From Przewalskia tangutica (lineage: Eukaryota > Streptophyta > Magnoliopsida > Solanales > Solanaceae): DNA of 64,000 nucleotides. The position numbers and the translations under genes are program-made. Within the stretch, counting starts at the first letter, position 1. Every line of letters begins with the position of its first letter. Of the stretch, positions 24,291 to 35,583 are shown piece after piece. The stretch lies in the NCBI GenBank assembly GCA_029844215.1, contig CM056723.1:3556980-3620979 (forward strand). Direction: 5' to 3'. Under the pieces are notes generated by a model. The model saw only the letters and a program-made list of their open reading frames with translations. It searched no databases and was not told the origin of the DNA.

Positions 24291-27200
24291 TGTTGCGCTA
24301 TTTCTACGTGCTTACGCAAGTGTACGTATCGCTTCAAGTAATATAGTCTAGTAAGACCGAATATCGTTCACAGAGACTGATTATCAAGTACCGATTATAT
24401 ATTCTATGGTATCTATTTGGTTAACGTTATTTTGTTTGACAATTATAACTACGAATTAAAATAAAGTGCAGAAATTAAACTAATGTTGAAAATACTTTGG
24501 GATCCAATCTCCTAAACTATCCACTCTTTCACGCGTTAATACAATGCTAATGATTCTTCTTCGTATTAATATAGCAGGTTAACTAATCTGTCATTATATT
24601 CATGTTAGGATGTTGACACCCAATTTTGACCCTCCCGTCCAGTCATTAACCATAAAATTACACTAATTTTCAGCAATAATTTTTAATGATTTTAAAATAA
24701 TAAAATGCAGCAATAAAACATTAATACAGGCATAAATAAACAATAAATACGTAAAATAATAATCTAACACCCGCGTTTTAATAATAGCATTCATAAAAGA
24801 ATTAAGAAGTCCTAATTTTATTTAATAAGTCTTAATAACGACATCACATTATAAAGTATTAAGCATTAATTAAATAGCACGCGTTATAACAATTAGGTTA
24901 ATAAAGCACCTAAATAATTTAAGCACAATTTATTAATTTAATTTACTACTAATTAACTAATTAAGCACCTAAAACTAATACCTTAAAACTAACCTAGAAC
25001 TAATACCCATTTAACTAGCCCAATTCCCATCCCTAATTATTAAAATCAGTCCACCACTCTACCCAGCCCACCAATTAAACCCGCAAGCCCAGCAGACCAC
25101 TTATTTCCTTATCACCCGGATGCCCAGCTTTACCATTACCCATCACCCCCGCGCCTCACTTCGTCTACAACGATAAAAACGCAGCAACCCTAAATTGCAG
25201 TCGCCGCCTTCGTCGCCGTGATTCTCGCCTGAGAATCCGGCGACCTTCCTTTCCCTTTACCCACGCACCCAGCCAACTTATACTTACCATAACCCAAACC
25301 AAATCTTTCCTAAAATCAGCCCAAATCGCCCACGAAATCACACCAGCAGTTTACCAAGTTTAGAGTCGAACGTAGGCTATATAAGTGCGGCCATTGTTAC
25401 ATGCAAAGGCATCCAGAAAAACATAGGAAAATCGGTTATCAAAAAATGGCATCGATTTAGATGACATGCAAGAGAGGGGCATCGACCGAAGCGATCGGGT
25501 AGTCGGGAGACCATAGCGGCGATTAAGAACCACCACACAGAGCTCAGTTGGGGAAGTCGGGTAGCAATCGACGGACACCTAGCAGCGATCAACAATCGAG
25601 AACCTTCCTCTCACATAGGCGAAGCAGTCGGGAAGTCGTGAGCTATCCTCGCCTTTATTCGCATCGCAAAAACCAAACCTCCGAGCGAATCCGACGACTT
25701 GATACGCTGCCCTGGTTCGCTGTCCGGAGAAGGTAAATTCGACTCCCTCTCGATTTCAGTCCATTCTTGTATTTCTGTGCGTATTTGTATCAAATATGTG
25801 TTAAATGATGAATATGTTGAAGATTGTAGGATGTGTACGCTGTCTCAATGCTACCTGAATTCGTTATTTTGATGGTTGTTTGATTTTCGATTAGCGATTA
25901 TTCGATAATGATTCAAATTTAAGACGCTGTTAACATTCATTATTGTTGTTGAGCCTGTTAAGTCACTGTGCAATATGTTTTAGATAGATAAATGACGTAT
26001 TGTGTGCTGTTGTTGCTACTTGAGTCATTTGTATGCAAGTATGTTGCCTATTGATTTGTTCTTTTACGTGTTCTGAGTTTATTTGAGGAGTAGCACATCC
26101 TTAGCTTCTTCATGAACTTATATACATGTGGGTTTGATTTAGTCATATGCCTATGTGACTAGGAATGTAGTATGAATGCTCTATGAGTGACGTCGTTGGA
26201 CATTGTGTGATTATACTAACGCATGTTTCATATAGAATGCTATTTGTATAGGTTAAATTATTGTGTACCTCTTCTCTTCTACATGATGTTTCCTATACAT
26301 TTTTCGGAGCCTAAATTGTCCACTGTCTCTGTTCTAAATTTCCGAGAATGGCTACCTATTCACTTGTCTGTTTTGATATGATTCTGCTCTCCTGTTATCA
26401 TATAATATCCCTTAAGTCTTTGTTAATTGGACATATCAATATCCATGTTTAAAGTGTCATCTGAATTAATTTGGGTGACTGAAAGTTATCTAAGCCCTGT
26501 TTGAAAGCCTGCTTGAGTTTTAAAATAATTTGAAGTAGTAGTTGGCTGATTTCACTGGAGATAGGTGGTTTTCCAGTGTACCCTCAGTGTTGGGATTAAA
26601 CATACGCGGCATCGGGTTGTAACTTATATAAACTAGCATTGTAAAAGAGGCAAAGTAAAAGATCAATCGTCCGGGTTATCGTTAACTGGTGTCTGGCATG
26701 TCCTGCCTTTAGGCTGAAATTGAATCTTTTAGTCCTTTCCCTTGTGTGATTTCTTGTCCAATTTTTGTCCCTTCATGCTTCCTGTGGTTTGCTTGATCTG
26801 CTTAAATAAAGTGTGTTGACTGCCCGCCATATGTTCCAAAATGTTTGTTAATACTAATCAAAGCCAAATCAGGCCATAGTCATATAATATGGTAAGCGAA
26901 AGGCATGGCGTATGACTTGAACACAGATCTTTGCTTAAACAAATTATGGCCCTATCTAGATTGCCTGTTAGGAGTGTATATGTTTGTCTCACTCGGATTT
27001 CTAAACTAGTACATCAAGAAAATCTCTTAGGCCATAGGAATACCGCCATTCTTGATTACATAGCAGTCTCGATAGTGCTTGTGGTTGATGCCTGCTGTTT
27101 GTTTGGAGGGGGTGTCATGGCTGCTGCCTTTGTGTCTATATTACTGCTGCCGTTACATTCCTGCTGATTAATTGGAATATGCATTGATAGTATCTTGGGC

Positions 27201-28777
27201 ATGCTATTATCCAGGAACAATGATTTTCCCGATCTTTGTTTATTACGTGACATATTTTCAGGGCATATACCAATCCTTTTCTTTCTTTGTTTTTTTACAT
27301 GGCATGCATCGGAGCAATAAAGAGTCTCATGGCGAGACTCATCGTGGCAAATTAATACCCGCGTCTATGTGCATTTCTCTATCCGCATCGGAATTCCAAA
27401 GCCGCAGGCGAAAGACGTCGCCATTCCTTAAGTCCTTTTATTTATTTTCTATCCCGCCCCCCATTCATTTAGTTGTTGTAACTTATATGTCTAAACGCCA
27501 TACTAATTTATAACAGTTAAACCTTGAATAAATAGAAATTAATTTAATTTTGCTTCCCTTAAGTTAATTACTTTAGGCACGCCATACATTGTTTAGCATT
27601 TCTAATAAACCACCCAATAATCTTCACTTGCATAATCAATCATGTAGCTAGGATATTATTTGTGATCAAATTCCTAACCCATTTTCAAAATTCATTATCA
27701 TTCATATATGAAAACTATTTTTGCTTACTAAATGGACAGTTTGCATGCTAGTATTATTTTATAATGCATATTTTGCCATAATTGATTTTGCACTACTACT
27801 TCTATGTTATGCTATACAATCGAATAAATTCATATAAATACCTTATGAATGCATGTTTTCCATCAAAACTAACTTTATATATATTAAAACAAAATCTTAC
27901 ATTTTCTTTGGTCAAAATACATCTTATATATTTTAAATACTTTCTTTCAAATATTTTCTAAAACATGCATTTCTCTAACATAATAATTAACCCTAGGTTT
28001 GGCAGGACAACCGCAAGTTAGCGGATCTTAGAGGGTGTCTAACCCCTTCCCTCTATATTAATAAAGAACCCTTACCCAGAATCTCATTAAGTTTAGCAGA
28101 CCATTAAAATGGAGTTAATGTTTTACTTTAAACTAGTTAAACATTTAGGTGTCCTAATTCACCCAAATTAATTAGGTGGCGACTCTACGAACCCTTTAGC
28201 ATTTTTAAATACCTTTTTAACACTTTAGCAACCCTTTTAAATTGTAGTATTCTTTTAACATTTAACACTTTTATTTATTCTCTAACACTTTTTTTATTAA
28301 GCAGGGTTCGCTAGAATCCCGTTTTCGACTCCGGTTTAAAATGGGGTGTTACATAGGACATACAAGAGCTCAATCATGTGCAGAAACCTTCTATATTTTT
28401 ATGATAGATTTTACCACACGGAAGGATTAAGAACAATAACCCTAAACACTACACAAGTATCGAGGTACTTTCGTCCACGATTTTAACCTATGTCTATTCA
28501 ACTACAACATATTCAAATCTCACCTTTCAAAATTTTGATTTGAAATCATATATGTGATGACAATTAGTGATCAGTAAATTATCAAGTAAGCAAAACAATT
28601 ATTGAATAGATCTTAATATGTCTGAAGAAGAAATCAATAACTAATGCATTAATTATATGAAAGAGTTTCAAGCGATTCGACGGAAAACTCTAATAAAATA
28701 ATTAGCTGCTAAACACTCAAAAGAGTAAAATACTAACTAAAAATGACTCAAAAGAGTGTAGCAAAATACACTCAACA
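24291..28777 (-). repeat. Gypsy A right (5') LTR, interrupted and internally deleted
   Basis: The LTR proper is 24291-24610 plus 28359-28777, about 739 bp, roughly half the left LTR. The join near 28705 (ATTAGCTGCTAAACACTCAAAAGAG) skips the TATA and GC-rich U3 portion present in the left copy. With U3 and the promoter missing from its 5' LTR, this copy cannot be transcribed normally. Confidence 0.85.
24611..28353 (+). mobile_element. 3.7-kb Ogre-like solo LTR
   Basis: Begins TGTTGACACCCAATTTTGAC and ends AAATGGGGTGTTACA, flanked by TAGGA at 24606-24610 and 28354-28358. The size and the TGTTGACACCC terminus are typical of Ogre/Tat-group LTRs in dicots (family assignment by recall). The interior has no conserved ORF. 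Its end segment (GGATCTTAGAGGGTGTCTAACCCC, read in parts, and the ATTAGGTGGCGACTC block near 28170) is found inverted at 14326-14600. Confidence 0.82.
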
Positions 28778-28782
28778 GTGGT

Positions 28783-30046
28783 CAAACACACTTCCATCAG
28801 GGTACTACTAGTAATAGTTGCACATCAGAATCTGGAACTTGAACAACTAGATGTGAAGACAGCTTTCCTACATGGAGAGTTGGAGGAGGAAATATACATG
28901 ACTCAGCCAGATGGGTTTCAGGTTCCTGGTAAGGAGGACTATGTTTGCAAGTTGAAGAAATCCTTATATGGGCTAAAGCAGTCTCCATGGCAGTGGTACA
29001 AAAGGTTCGACATCTATATGATAGAGATTGGCTAGTCCATATGATTGATGTGTTTACTATAACAGGTCAGCAAACAGTTCTTTGATTTACTTGGTCATGT
29101 ATGTAGATGATATGTTGATAGTTGCGAAGGACAAGTCTGATGTCCAGAAGTTGAAGGATCTTTTCAGTGCTGAGTTTGATATGAAAGATTTGGGTGCAGC
29201 CCGAAAAATTCTGGGAATGAATATCTATAAGGATCTAAGCGGAGGGAAGATCTTCTTGTCACAGAAGGGCTACATTCAGAAGATTTTTTCAAGGTTTGGC
29301 ATGTCTACAACAAAGCTTATAGATACTCCCAGTGCTGCAAATGCACATCTGTCTGTTTCTTTTGCACCTAAATCAGCAGAGGAGAAGGAGTACATGTCTC
29401 GAGTTTTCTATGCTAGTGCAGTAGGAAGCTTGATGTATGCAATGGTCTGCACTAGACCTGATCTTGCACAGTCTGTTAGTGTTGTTAGTAGGTTTATGAG
29501 TGAGCCTGGCAAAGAGCATTGACAAGCTGTGAAGAGGATTTTTCGGTACCTCCAAGGTACGTCTGATGTTGGTCTCATTTATGGAGGTGATACAGAGTGC
29601 TTGGTGACAGAGTTTTGGACTGACTATCTTGAAGATGTTGTGATGAAGATCTATGGTAGTTATGTTTTCACTCTTGGTGGTTCAGTTGTCAGTTGGAAAG
29701 ATACTTTGCAGCCTACAGTGACTTTGTCGACTACAGAAGCAGAGTACATTACATTAACAAAAGCAGCCAAGGCTGGTTGAAAGGATTGATCATCGATCTG
29801 AGTCTACATCAGGATCAGGCCACAGCGTACTGTGACAGTCTCAGTGTAATCTGTTTAGCAAAGGATCAAGTCCATCATGAGAGGACTAAGTACATTTATA
29901 TGAGGTATCATTTTCTGAGAAGTGGGAAGAGAATCAAGGTGAACAAAGTGGATACTGCTGATAACCCAGCTGATATGTTCACAAAGCCGGTTCCACACAA
30001 CAAGTTCCAACACTGTTTGGACTTGCTCAATGTTAGGAGTTGTTGA
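28783..30046 (+). pseudogene. Copia RT and RNase H, second part
   Basis: Continues the Copia polyprotein after the Gypsy A insertion. The catalytic Asp of QLDVKTAFLHGELEEEIY is present (near 28850), then CKLKKSLYGLKQSP. A frameshift and stop occur near 29035. The YVDDMLIV active-site block is intact near 29103-29120. RNase H is at about 29520-30040 with TTEAEYI and HERTKYI motifs and ends at DLLNVRSC. Several stops and frameshifts (near 29035, 29520, 29780) make it dead. Confidence 0.85.
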
Positions 30047-30158
30047 TTGCCCCTTGAGGGCAAAATCTGGGGCAGAAGGAGTCTAGTACATATGACACTA
30101 TAATGGTGCATCTGGTACATCTGTTATTTGTGAGAAGATTCAAGTCAAGGTGGAGATT

Positions 30159-30470
30159 TGTTGAAATATGCCATGTTTAGGAATCCTTTTCCTTTCCTGT
30201 TTGGAAAACCTTTTCCTTTTCTGTTTGAAAAACTTTTTCTTAGTCTGTGTAAGGGGTACTCTATATAAACCCCATAGGTCATAACTTAATAAGCAATCTG
30301 AAATACAATCCAGAGAAATCCTAAAAATTGTATTCCTCAAGATCAATAAAGCTTTTCTCTCTTCTGTCCGTTGACGTAGCTAACACGTTGTTAGTGAACC
30401 ACGTTAAATCATTTGTGTCATTTACATTCATTATTATTCTTTCTTCTGTTTAATTGCTTGCGCTATAACA
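30159..30470 (+). repeat. Copia 3' LTR
   Basis: 312 bp, preceded by the purine tract AAGGTGGAGATT at 30147-30158 and followed by the target copy ATATC. It is a shortened version of the 5' LTR. Confidence 0.9.
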
Positions 30471-31257
30471 ATATCCTTTTACGTTAATGGGCAATAGTCT
30501 CCAAAGATAAAACACCATCAAACAAATGAGCAAAGGAAATTCAAGTGTTTCTAAAGAAGAACCTTGAGTGTTTGAAAGTATGCTTAGAGAGGAAGAATTC
30601 AGAAAATTTGAGTGTAGTATCAAGTGTGTGTTGTGTATTCAACAATTGAGTCAAAGGCTTCAATTTATAGAAGTGTAAGAGGGCCTCTTCAGGTGCCCAT
30701 GTAATGACCACTTAAATGTCATGTAATGACCACTTAATTCACCAAGTAATGCAGCCAAATAATGGTTGATTTATGGAGAAAAATTGACATTTCAGTGCTC
30801 CAAAACGTCCCCATAATCAGCCAAACTTTTGGACTTCCATCGCACAAACACTATCTCAGAAGCGTCGCGGCGCCGCGGCTTCAGTGACCCACTGCCACCC
30901 AAGCATCGCGGCTCACCCATTTGGCGTCGCGACCTTGGTGGTGGTGGCGTTGCAGCGCCCCGGCTCCGCAGTGACGCCTCGGCCCTTTTCCGACTTGTTT
31001 CAATCTTACACTTCACACACTTCTTCCTTCATTTACTAACGTGAAAACATCGTCATTTAGCCAACGACCGTCCATCATTTTATATCTCAAACATTTACTT
31101 ACGTATCAATATCTCTTTCACTAATGATATTTACGATATTTGGCACTATGAGGGCACGTGTGTGGAAACATCGTTTCCGACGTACGGGGCCCCAATTATT
31201 CGAGTCATAAATAATGGGATAAACTTAATTCTACATTAGTAAATTTCCAACATATTT

Positions 31258-32365
31258 TGTTATGATGTATAGTATTTAATGTAATTAAGTATTCTATTAT
31301 AAAAAAAATGTTCCTTTCGGAGTTCTGTTTTCATTGCTACATCAATTTTAAAAAGAAAGCATGCTTCATATGTTGACGTATCATAAATTCCGTTTAAAAA
31401 TCATAACGAATTGCAAAAATTATAACAATTAAAGTTGTCAAAACATGCAAGTACGCGATGGTTAAACGTTAATAAAATGGAACCTTGTTGTATCTATAAC
31501 TCTATATGTTCTGGTATCTCACTTATACCTAAATATTTCCGTAGCAGCGTACACAAGATTTTGCACAAGTGATGTTGGTTTATAACTTTATATTTATAAT
31601 CTGTCTTATAAAAGTGTTAAGGGCATGCGACTGCAATGGTTTTCACGTTTTACTTTATAGTATCTCAGATTGATAATTGCTTTGTAAATTTTCAAGTAGT
31701 ATCAGCCTATTATATATGTCCAATTGTCTACACACTTGTACAAGGCAAAATTGTTGTGAAGCAGTATCAATTAACACCCCTTAGTAAATGTCTAAGGTAG
31801 CTTCGGCCCAGGGAATATGGAAGGTCTGGGCTAATAGGCCCAGGATTATATGGACTCAAAACATGGGTTCAGGGAAAAGATTGCCATGGATTAAAAAATG
31901 AAGGATAAAAAAGGTATGAGACTCAGCTGCTGACTATTGTGGAGGAATTTGAAGATTTACTGGATATGGAAAATAAAGTTCAACGTATCCAATTGAAGTT
32001 AGGAATGTTAATTTGGAGATGTCTTTTTAAGGTTATAATTGAACGCTTTACGCGTACCTAAATTAAATTATTTCACCAAATAATTAGTAGAATCATTTGA
32101 TATTCGAAATTTAATGACCCGACTAATCCAAATTTGTATTATATAAGGTCCATAAAAGGAGAAGTCTTCCCTTTCATGAGTTTCTTCAGTCTAAGGCTCG
32201 AACCTGATACGTCAAATTATGATTGGAGGAATCTCATTCATCCCGTCGCACCGAATATAATATCATATTCTTTAATCGTTTAACTTTCTTTCGTATATTA
32301 ACAACCATCATGTCGGTAAACAAGAAGGTCAAAACTATTGCATTTAAGTAATAACAAATAACAGG
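31258..32365. other. intergenic, little recognised
   Basis: AT-rich DNA without a supportable gene. At about 32090-32265 the minus strand has a possible SINE-like segment with a B-box-like GGTTCGAGCC and a following CCTTATATAATAC stretch. Boundaries and target duplication are not visible. Confidence 0.35.
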
Positions 32366-32560
32366 TTTAGGTACCCGCAAGGGTTGGGTGAGTTGTTTTC
32401 CAAATGGGAGACCTGAGATCGAATTCCCTCACCAGCAGCTTTTCCAGTTGGAACTCGTCGCACCAAGCTTGTCTGGTGTGGTTTATATGTGCGAGTTATT
32501 GCACATTAAGCAAGTTACTAAGTGCGCATTCAAATAATAGCGGATGCGGGTTTAAAAAAA
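32366..32560 (+). mobile_element. tRNA-derived SINE
   Basis: The unit has a tRNA-like head (GGTTGGGTGAGTTGTTTTCC, then GAGATCGAATTCCC as B box) and ends in a short A run near 32550. A direct repeat of about 9 bp, TAACAGGTT, lies on both sides (near 32359 and 32564). The subfamily is not identified. Confidence 0.6.
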
Positions 32561-32847
32561 ACTAACAGGTTATAGCTATAGTAAGGGTTGGTAACATTTC
32601 TTTCATGGTGTGCCACCTTTTAATTTCTTCTTCAAAATCAAACGTGCAATCCACAACTTAATATATTCTCCCACACACCTTAAAAAAGGACTACCCTTTT
32701 GCTACTCTTCACCCCAATACACCAAACTCAACAAAGCACCCACAACTCTCTTGTCAATACCAGATTGAAAGCAAGATAAGCCATAAACCATCATTTCTCT
32801 TTTATACTTCATCCACACTCTTTTGTCAAAATTTAAGATTCAAGAAA

Positions 32848-33706
32848 ATGAAAGTGAACGCTTCATGTTGCTTTAGATTCAAGCTTTTCAATCCATGCAT
32901 GGAAATAGTAAAGTTGTTCAAGTTCAAATTAAGAAAGCCCCTCTTTATAAGAAGGCTAAGATTTCGCCCTTCAAAATGTGAGAGCAACACAAGCACTAGA
33001 AAAAAGCAGGCTTCACAAGTACTTTCAATGTTTCGTACGATAAGGAGACAACCAAAAGAGAAGGGCCAAGTCATGGAGCTCAAGAGTTTCTCCGATGCAG
33101 GTAGGAGTGGTGAATGGACGGGTTTAATTAGCAAAACTTGAGCAGGTCAAAATAGGTCAAATCAATAAACGAGTCATGAATCATTTTGCTTAAAATTTGT
33201 TTGGGTCAAAATGAGTTGGGTCAAGTTACGGGTCAATAATTTGATTCATCAAACATGACCTAACCTCCGTTCAAGGTCTGGGCGTGCGGGGAAGTGTTAA
33301 GAGTACCACATCGGATATGAAATGAAACATGGACTCATTATATAAACTTGGACAATCCTCACCCTACAAGCTAATTTTTGAGGTTGAGTTAGACCAAGAT
33401 CTATTCTTTACAACTTTGACCCAATAGTTTGACAGGTCATTTTAGATTCAACCTATTGTTAACATGTTATAGCTCTACCCGTTTAAACTTGTGCAGATTG
33501 AACTAGTTACTAAAAATATGTTGATACTTTGTCATGCAGTCCATATTAAAGCACCAGTTCCTTCACCAATTACTCCAGCTTATGTGAAATTCAGTGGAGC
33601 TATGAAAAAAGAAGTGCTGATTCAGGATGACGTGGAAGATGCATGCAGAAGCTTCGAAACACAACCAGAACTCTACATTCATGAAAATTTAAATTTTGAC
33701 GTGTGA
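32848..33706 (+). CDS. small two-exon plant protein of unknown function
   Basis: Exon 1 is 32848-33100 and exon 2 is 33540-33706, joined across a GT-AG intron (GATGCAG|GTAGGAG ... CATGCAG|TCCATA), giving 139 residues in frame. The N-terminus is Cys/Phe/Lys/Arg-rich (MKVNASCCFRFKLFNPCMEI). The conserved-looking part is ITPAYVKFSGAMKKEVL followed by the acidic DDVEDACRSFE. In similar plant proteins, as I recall, DACRSFE is followed by a longer helical tail (ENYLVEMI-like). Here it changes to unrelated residues and stops 19 codons later, so the gene may be 3'-truncated. No function is proposed. A TATA-like TTTTATACTT lies near 32800. The intron carries a dispersed repeat (33260-33420). Confidence 0.6.
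33260..33420 (+). repeat. dispersed repeat (GTTAAGAGTACCACATCG family), copy 2
   Basis: Lies within the intron of the small gene. It carries GCGTGCGGGGAAGTGTTAAG, CACATCGGATATGAAATGAA, CTTGGACAATCCTCACCCTA and GGTTGAGTTAGACCAAGATC in order, matching the copy at 61740-61885. Confidence 0.55.
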
Positions 33707-34264
33707 AAAGGGTAAGAGGGCGGAAACCTTTCTGCTTGGATAACTAAAACTATTACCTTGAGCAAAAAGAAAATAATAGAGTAGTATACATTGGATTGGA
33801 TGACTGAAACGTGTAAAACACAACCAGAACCGACCTTTAATTAGGTTGACTAAAAACATTGAATAGAAAATGAAACCTGAAACATCCCATCTGATCTGCT
33901 GGCTAATTCAAAAATAGAAAAAGTAGCAATTCACGTGGAACTAGAAAACTCTTAAACTGGTGCAACTAAAAAAACGAAATAAAAAATAATCTCCTCATTA
34001 TTTTTATTAATAACGAGAGAATATATATAAATATACAATTTCTAAATATAATAAATATAGAAAAACAATTCTACCTTTTTCTACTCTAATACGTTTTCTA
34101 TTACAAGACTAATACTATAATTATAATTATATGTGAATTACAGTTCAAATTAGACCATGATATACCCGTGTACAAAGGCCAACTATATAACACAAGTATA
34201 CTGTGTGAAACAATGAAAACAAAAGAAACTTAATCAAAAAGTTTCCTTCTTTTGAACTATTTCA

Positions 34265-34277
34265 CTATATATATATC
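34265..34277 (+). promoter_or_regulatory. TATA box of the CIPK gene
   Basis: CTATATATATATC lies 80-92 bp upstream of the CIPK start codon, a suitable distance for a short 5' leader. Confidence 0.55.
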
Positions 34278-34356
34278 AATCTTGTACCTTCTTGTTCGTT
34301 ATTCGTCTCTAATAAACCAAACCACAAGTTGAATCAATCCCGGCATCCGTCCATCG

Positions 34357-35583
34357 ATGCCAGAGAAGCCCATATTCGGAAAATATGAGCTCGGAAAGCT
34401 ACTCGGATGTGGCGCATTCGCCAAAGTGTACCACGCTAGAGATATCAACAATGGCCAAAGCGTCGCGATTAAAGTAATTAACAAGACCAACAAAGACACT
34501 CTTCCGGACAAACACATAGAACGCGAAATCACCATCCTCCGCCAGCTACGCCATCCGTACATTGTCAAACTCCATGAAGTGCTCGCCACGAAGACGAAGA
34601 TTTACTTCGTCATGGAATTAGTCAAAGGAGGTGAATTATTCACCCAAATTTCAAATAAAGGTAAATTCAGCGAAGATCTCAGTCGCAAATGCTTCCAGCA
34701 ATTAATCTCCGCAGTTAATTACTGCCATTCACGTGGAATTTACCACCGTGATTTAAAACCGGAAAATATTCTATTAGATGAAAATGGAGATCTCAAAGTC
34801 TCCGATTTCGGACTCAGTGCCACAACTGACCAAATTCAATCATTCGACGGACTTTTACATACGGTTTGCGGATCGCCGGCTTATGTAGCACCGGAGATTT
34901 TGACGATCAAAGGATACGACGGAGCGAAAACCGATGTATGGTCATGTGGAATTATTCTCTATGTGATGATCGCCGGTTACTTCCCGTTTTATGGTCAGAA
35001 TTTGATGCTAATGTATAAAAAAATCTATAAAGGCGAATTCCGGTGTCCGAAATGGATGTGTTCCGATGTCAAACGGATATTATCTCGTCTTTTGGATATA
35101 AATCCGGCGACGAGAATAACAATTGAAGAGATCATCAGAGATCCATGGTTTAGAAAGGGATTGAAATTTATCAAATTCACAGAGGATGAAGAAAATAAGG
35201 ATTCGTTAATATCAAATTGCTTGAACGCGTTTGATATTATTTCTCGCTCTCCAGGATTGGACATTTCAGGATTATTCAAATCGAATAATCCGATGGATGA
35301 TTTGGAGAGGGTGGTGGTGGAAAAGTCGCCGGAGAGTGTAATTGATAAAGTGGAAGAGGTGGCAAAGAAGGAGAATTTTAGGTTTAAAAAGAAGAAAGAA
35401 TGTGGAATTGAGATGAAAGTACAAAATGGTAAATTAACCATGAGCTTGAATGTGTATCGATTGACCGAACGTTTGGTAGTTGTGGAAGTACAAAAAAGTG
35501 GTGGTGATGCTGATTTGTATAAACATGTGTGGAGGAATAGATTGAAGCCCGTCATTCTGAAGATCGACGATTCCGATAGCTAG
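34357..35583 (+). CDS. CBL-interacting protein kinase (CIPK11/14-like, SnRK3)
   Basis: Intronless gene for 408 residues. The kinase domain starts at FGKYELGKLLGCGAFAKV (glycine loop G17-V24), with the ATP lysine at about K39, HRDLKPEN with catalytic D132, DFG at 150-152, an activation loop with conserved T169, and APE at 178-180. The regulatory part holds the NAF/FISL motif (NAFDIISRSPGLDISGLF, N290-F307) that binds calcineurin B-like calcium sensors, then a PPI-like region near 320-350 that in the family contacts PP2C phosphatases. CIPKs phosphorylate membrane transporters after calcium signals. Overall residues resemble Arabidopsis CIPK11/CIPK14 most, an intron-poor clade. All catalytic residues are present, so the gene looks functional. 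The start is taken because the next upstream context is non-coding and the glycine loop begins at residue 17. Confidence 0.95.
   Translation: MPEKPIFGKYELGKLLGCGAFAKVYHARDINNGQSVAIKVINKTNKDTLPDKHIEREITILRQLRHPYIVKLHEVLATKTKIYFVMELVKGGELFTQISNKGKFSEDLSRKCFQQLISAVNYCHSRGIYHRDLKPENILLDENGDLKVSDFGLSATTDQIQSFDGLLHTVCGSPAYVAPEILTIKGYDGAKTDVWSCGIILYVMIAGYFPFYGQNLMLMYKKIYKGEFRCPKWMCSDVKRILSRLLDINPATRITIEEIIRDPWFRKGLKFIKFTEDEENKDSLISNCLNAFDIISRSPGLDISGLFKSNNPMDDLERVVVEKSPESVIDKVEEVAKKENFRFKKKKECGIEMKVQNGKLTMSLNVYRLTERLVVVEVQKSGGDADLYKHVWRNRLKPVILKIDDSDS

Larger units (their letters stand above)
9601..28777 (-). mobile_element. Gypsy element A, gag-protease only, non-autonomous
   Basis: Bounded by TGTTGCGCTATT ... 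ACACTCAACA with the TSD GTGGT at 9596-9600 and 28778-28782. Orientation is minus: the primer site complement (CGGCAACGGCGCCA, 24271-24284, tRNA-Asp) abuts the right LTR, and the purine tract complement (20078-20090) abuts the left LTR. Coding sequence is limited to gag and a protease (24079-21661). Between the protease and the left LTR there is only 1.6 kb of non-coding DNA, so RT, RNase H and integrase are absent. Both LTRs are themselves interrupted, by element B and by an Ogre-like solo LTR. Confidence 0.92.
6572..30470 (+). mobile_element. Ty1/Copia retrotransposon, Tork/Tnt1-like, interrupted
   Basis: LTRs 6572-6935 and 30159-30470 (TGTTGAAATATGCC ... GCTATAACA) are flanked by the TSD ATATC at 6567-6571 and 30471-30475. 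The primer site TGGTATCAGAGCC (6939-6951) fits initiator tRNA-Met. A purine tract AAGGTGGAGATT sits before the 3' LTR. Gag, integrase, RT and RNase H blocks are in Copia order, but all contain stops or frameshifts. Gypsy element A is inserted inside the RT-encoding region, exactly within the conserved FSxVVK motif. Confidence 0.93.
6278..31252 (-). mobile_element. outermost solo LTR (interrupted by the whole nest)
   Basis: The two outer pieces, 6278-6571 and 30476-31252, make about 1,071 bp starting TGTTGAAAAAT and ending AAATTTCCAACA. They are flanked by the same 5-bp sequence TATTT at 6273-6277 and 31253-31257. No second LTR copy or internal region exists, so this is a solo LTR left by recombination. 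A TATA-like TTCTATAAATTG on the minus strand near 30660-30672, with GC-rich words on its upstream side (30860-30985), suggests minus orientation. Everything between 6572 and 30470 was inserted later. Confidence 0.8.

Noticed and set aside
26931..27513. ORFs of 78 and 113 codons with hydrophobic stretches inside the 3.7-kb LTR.
   Set aside because: They lie within a solo LTR, have no recognisable domain and no relative in the second Ogre-like LTR.
35025..35555. 176-codon minus-strand ORF.
   Set aside because: Shadow of the CIPK coding sequence on the opposite strand.
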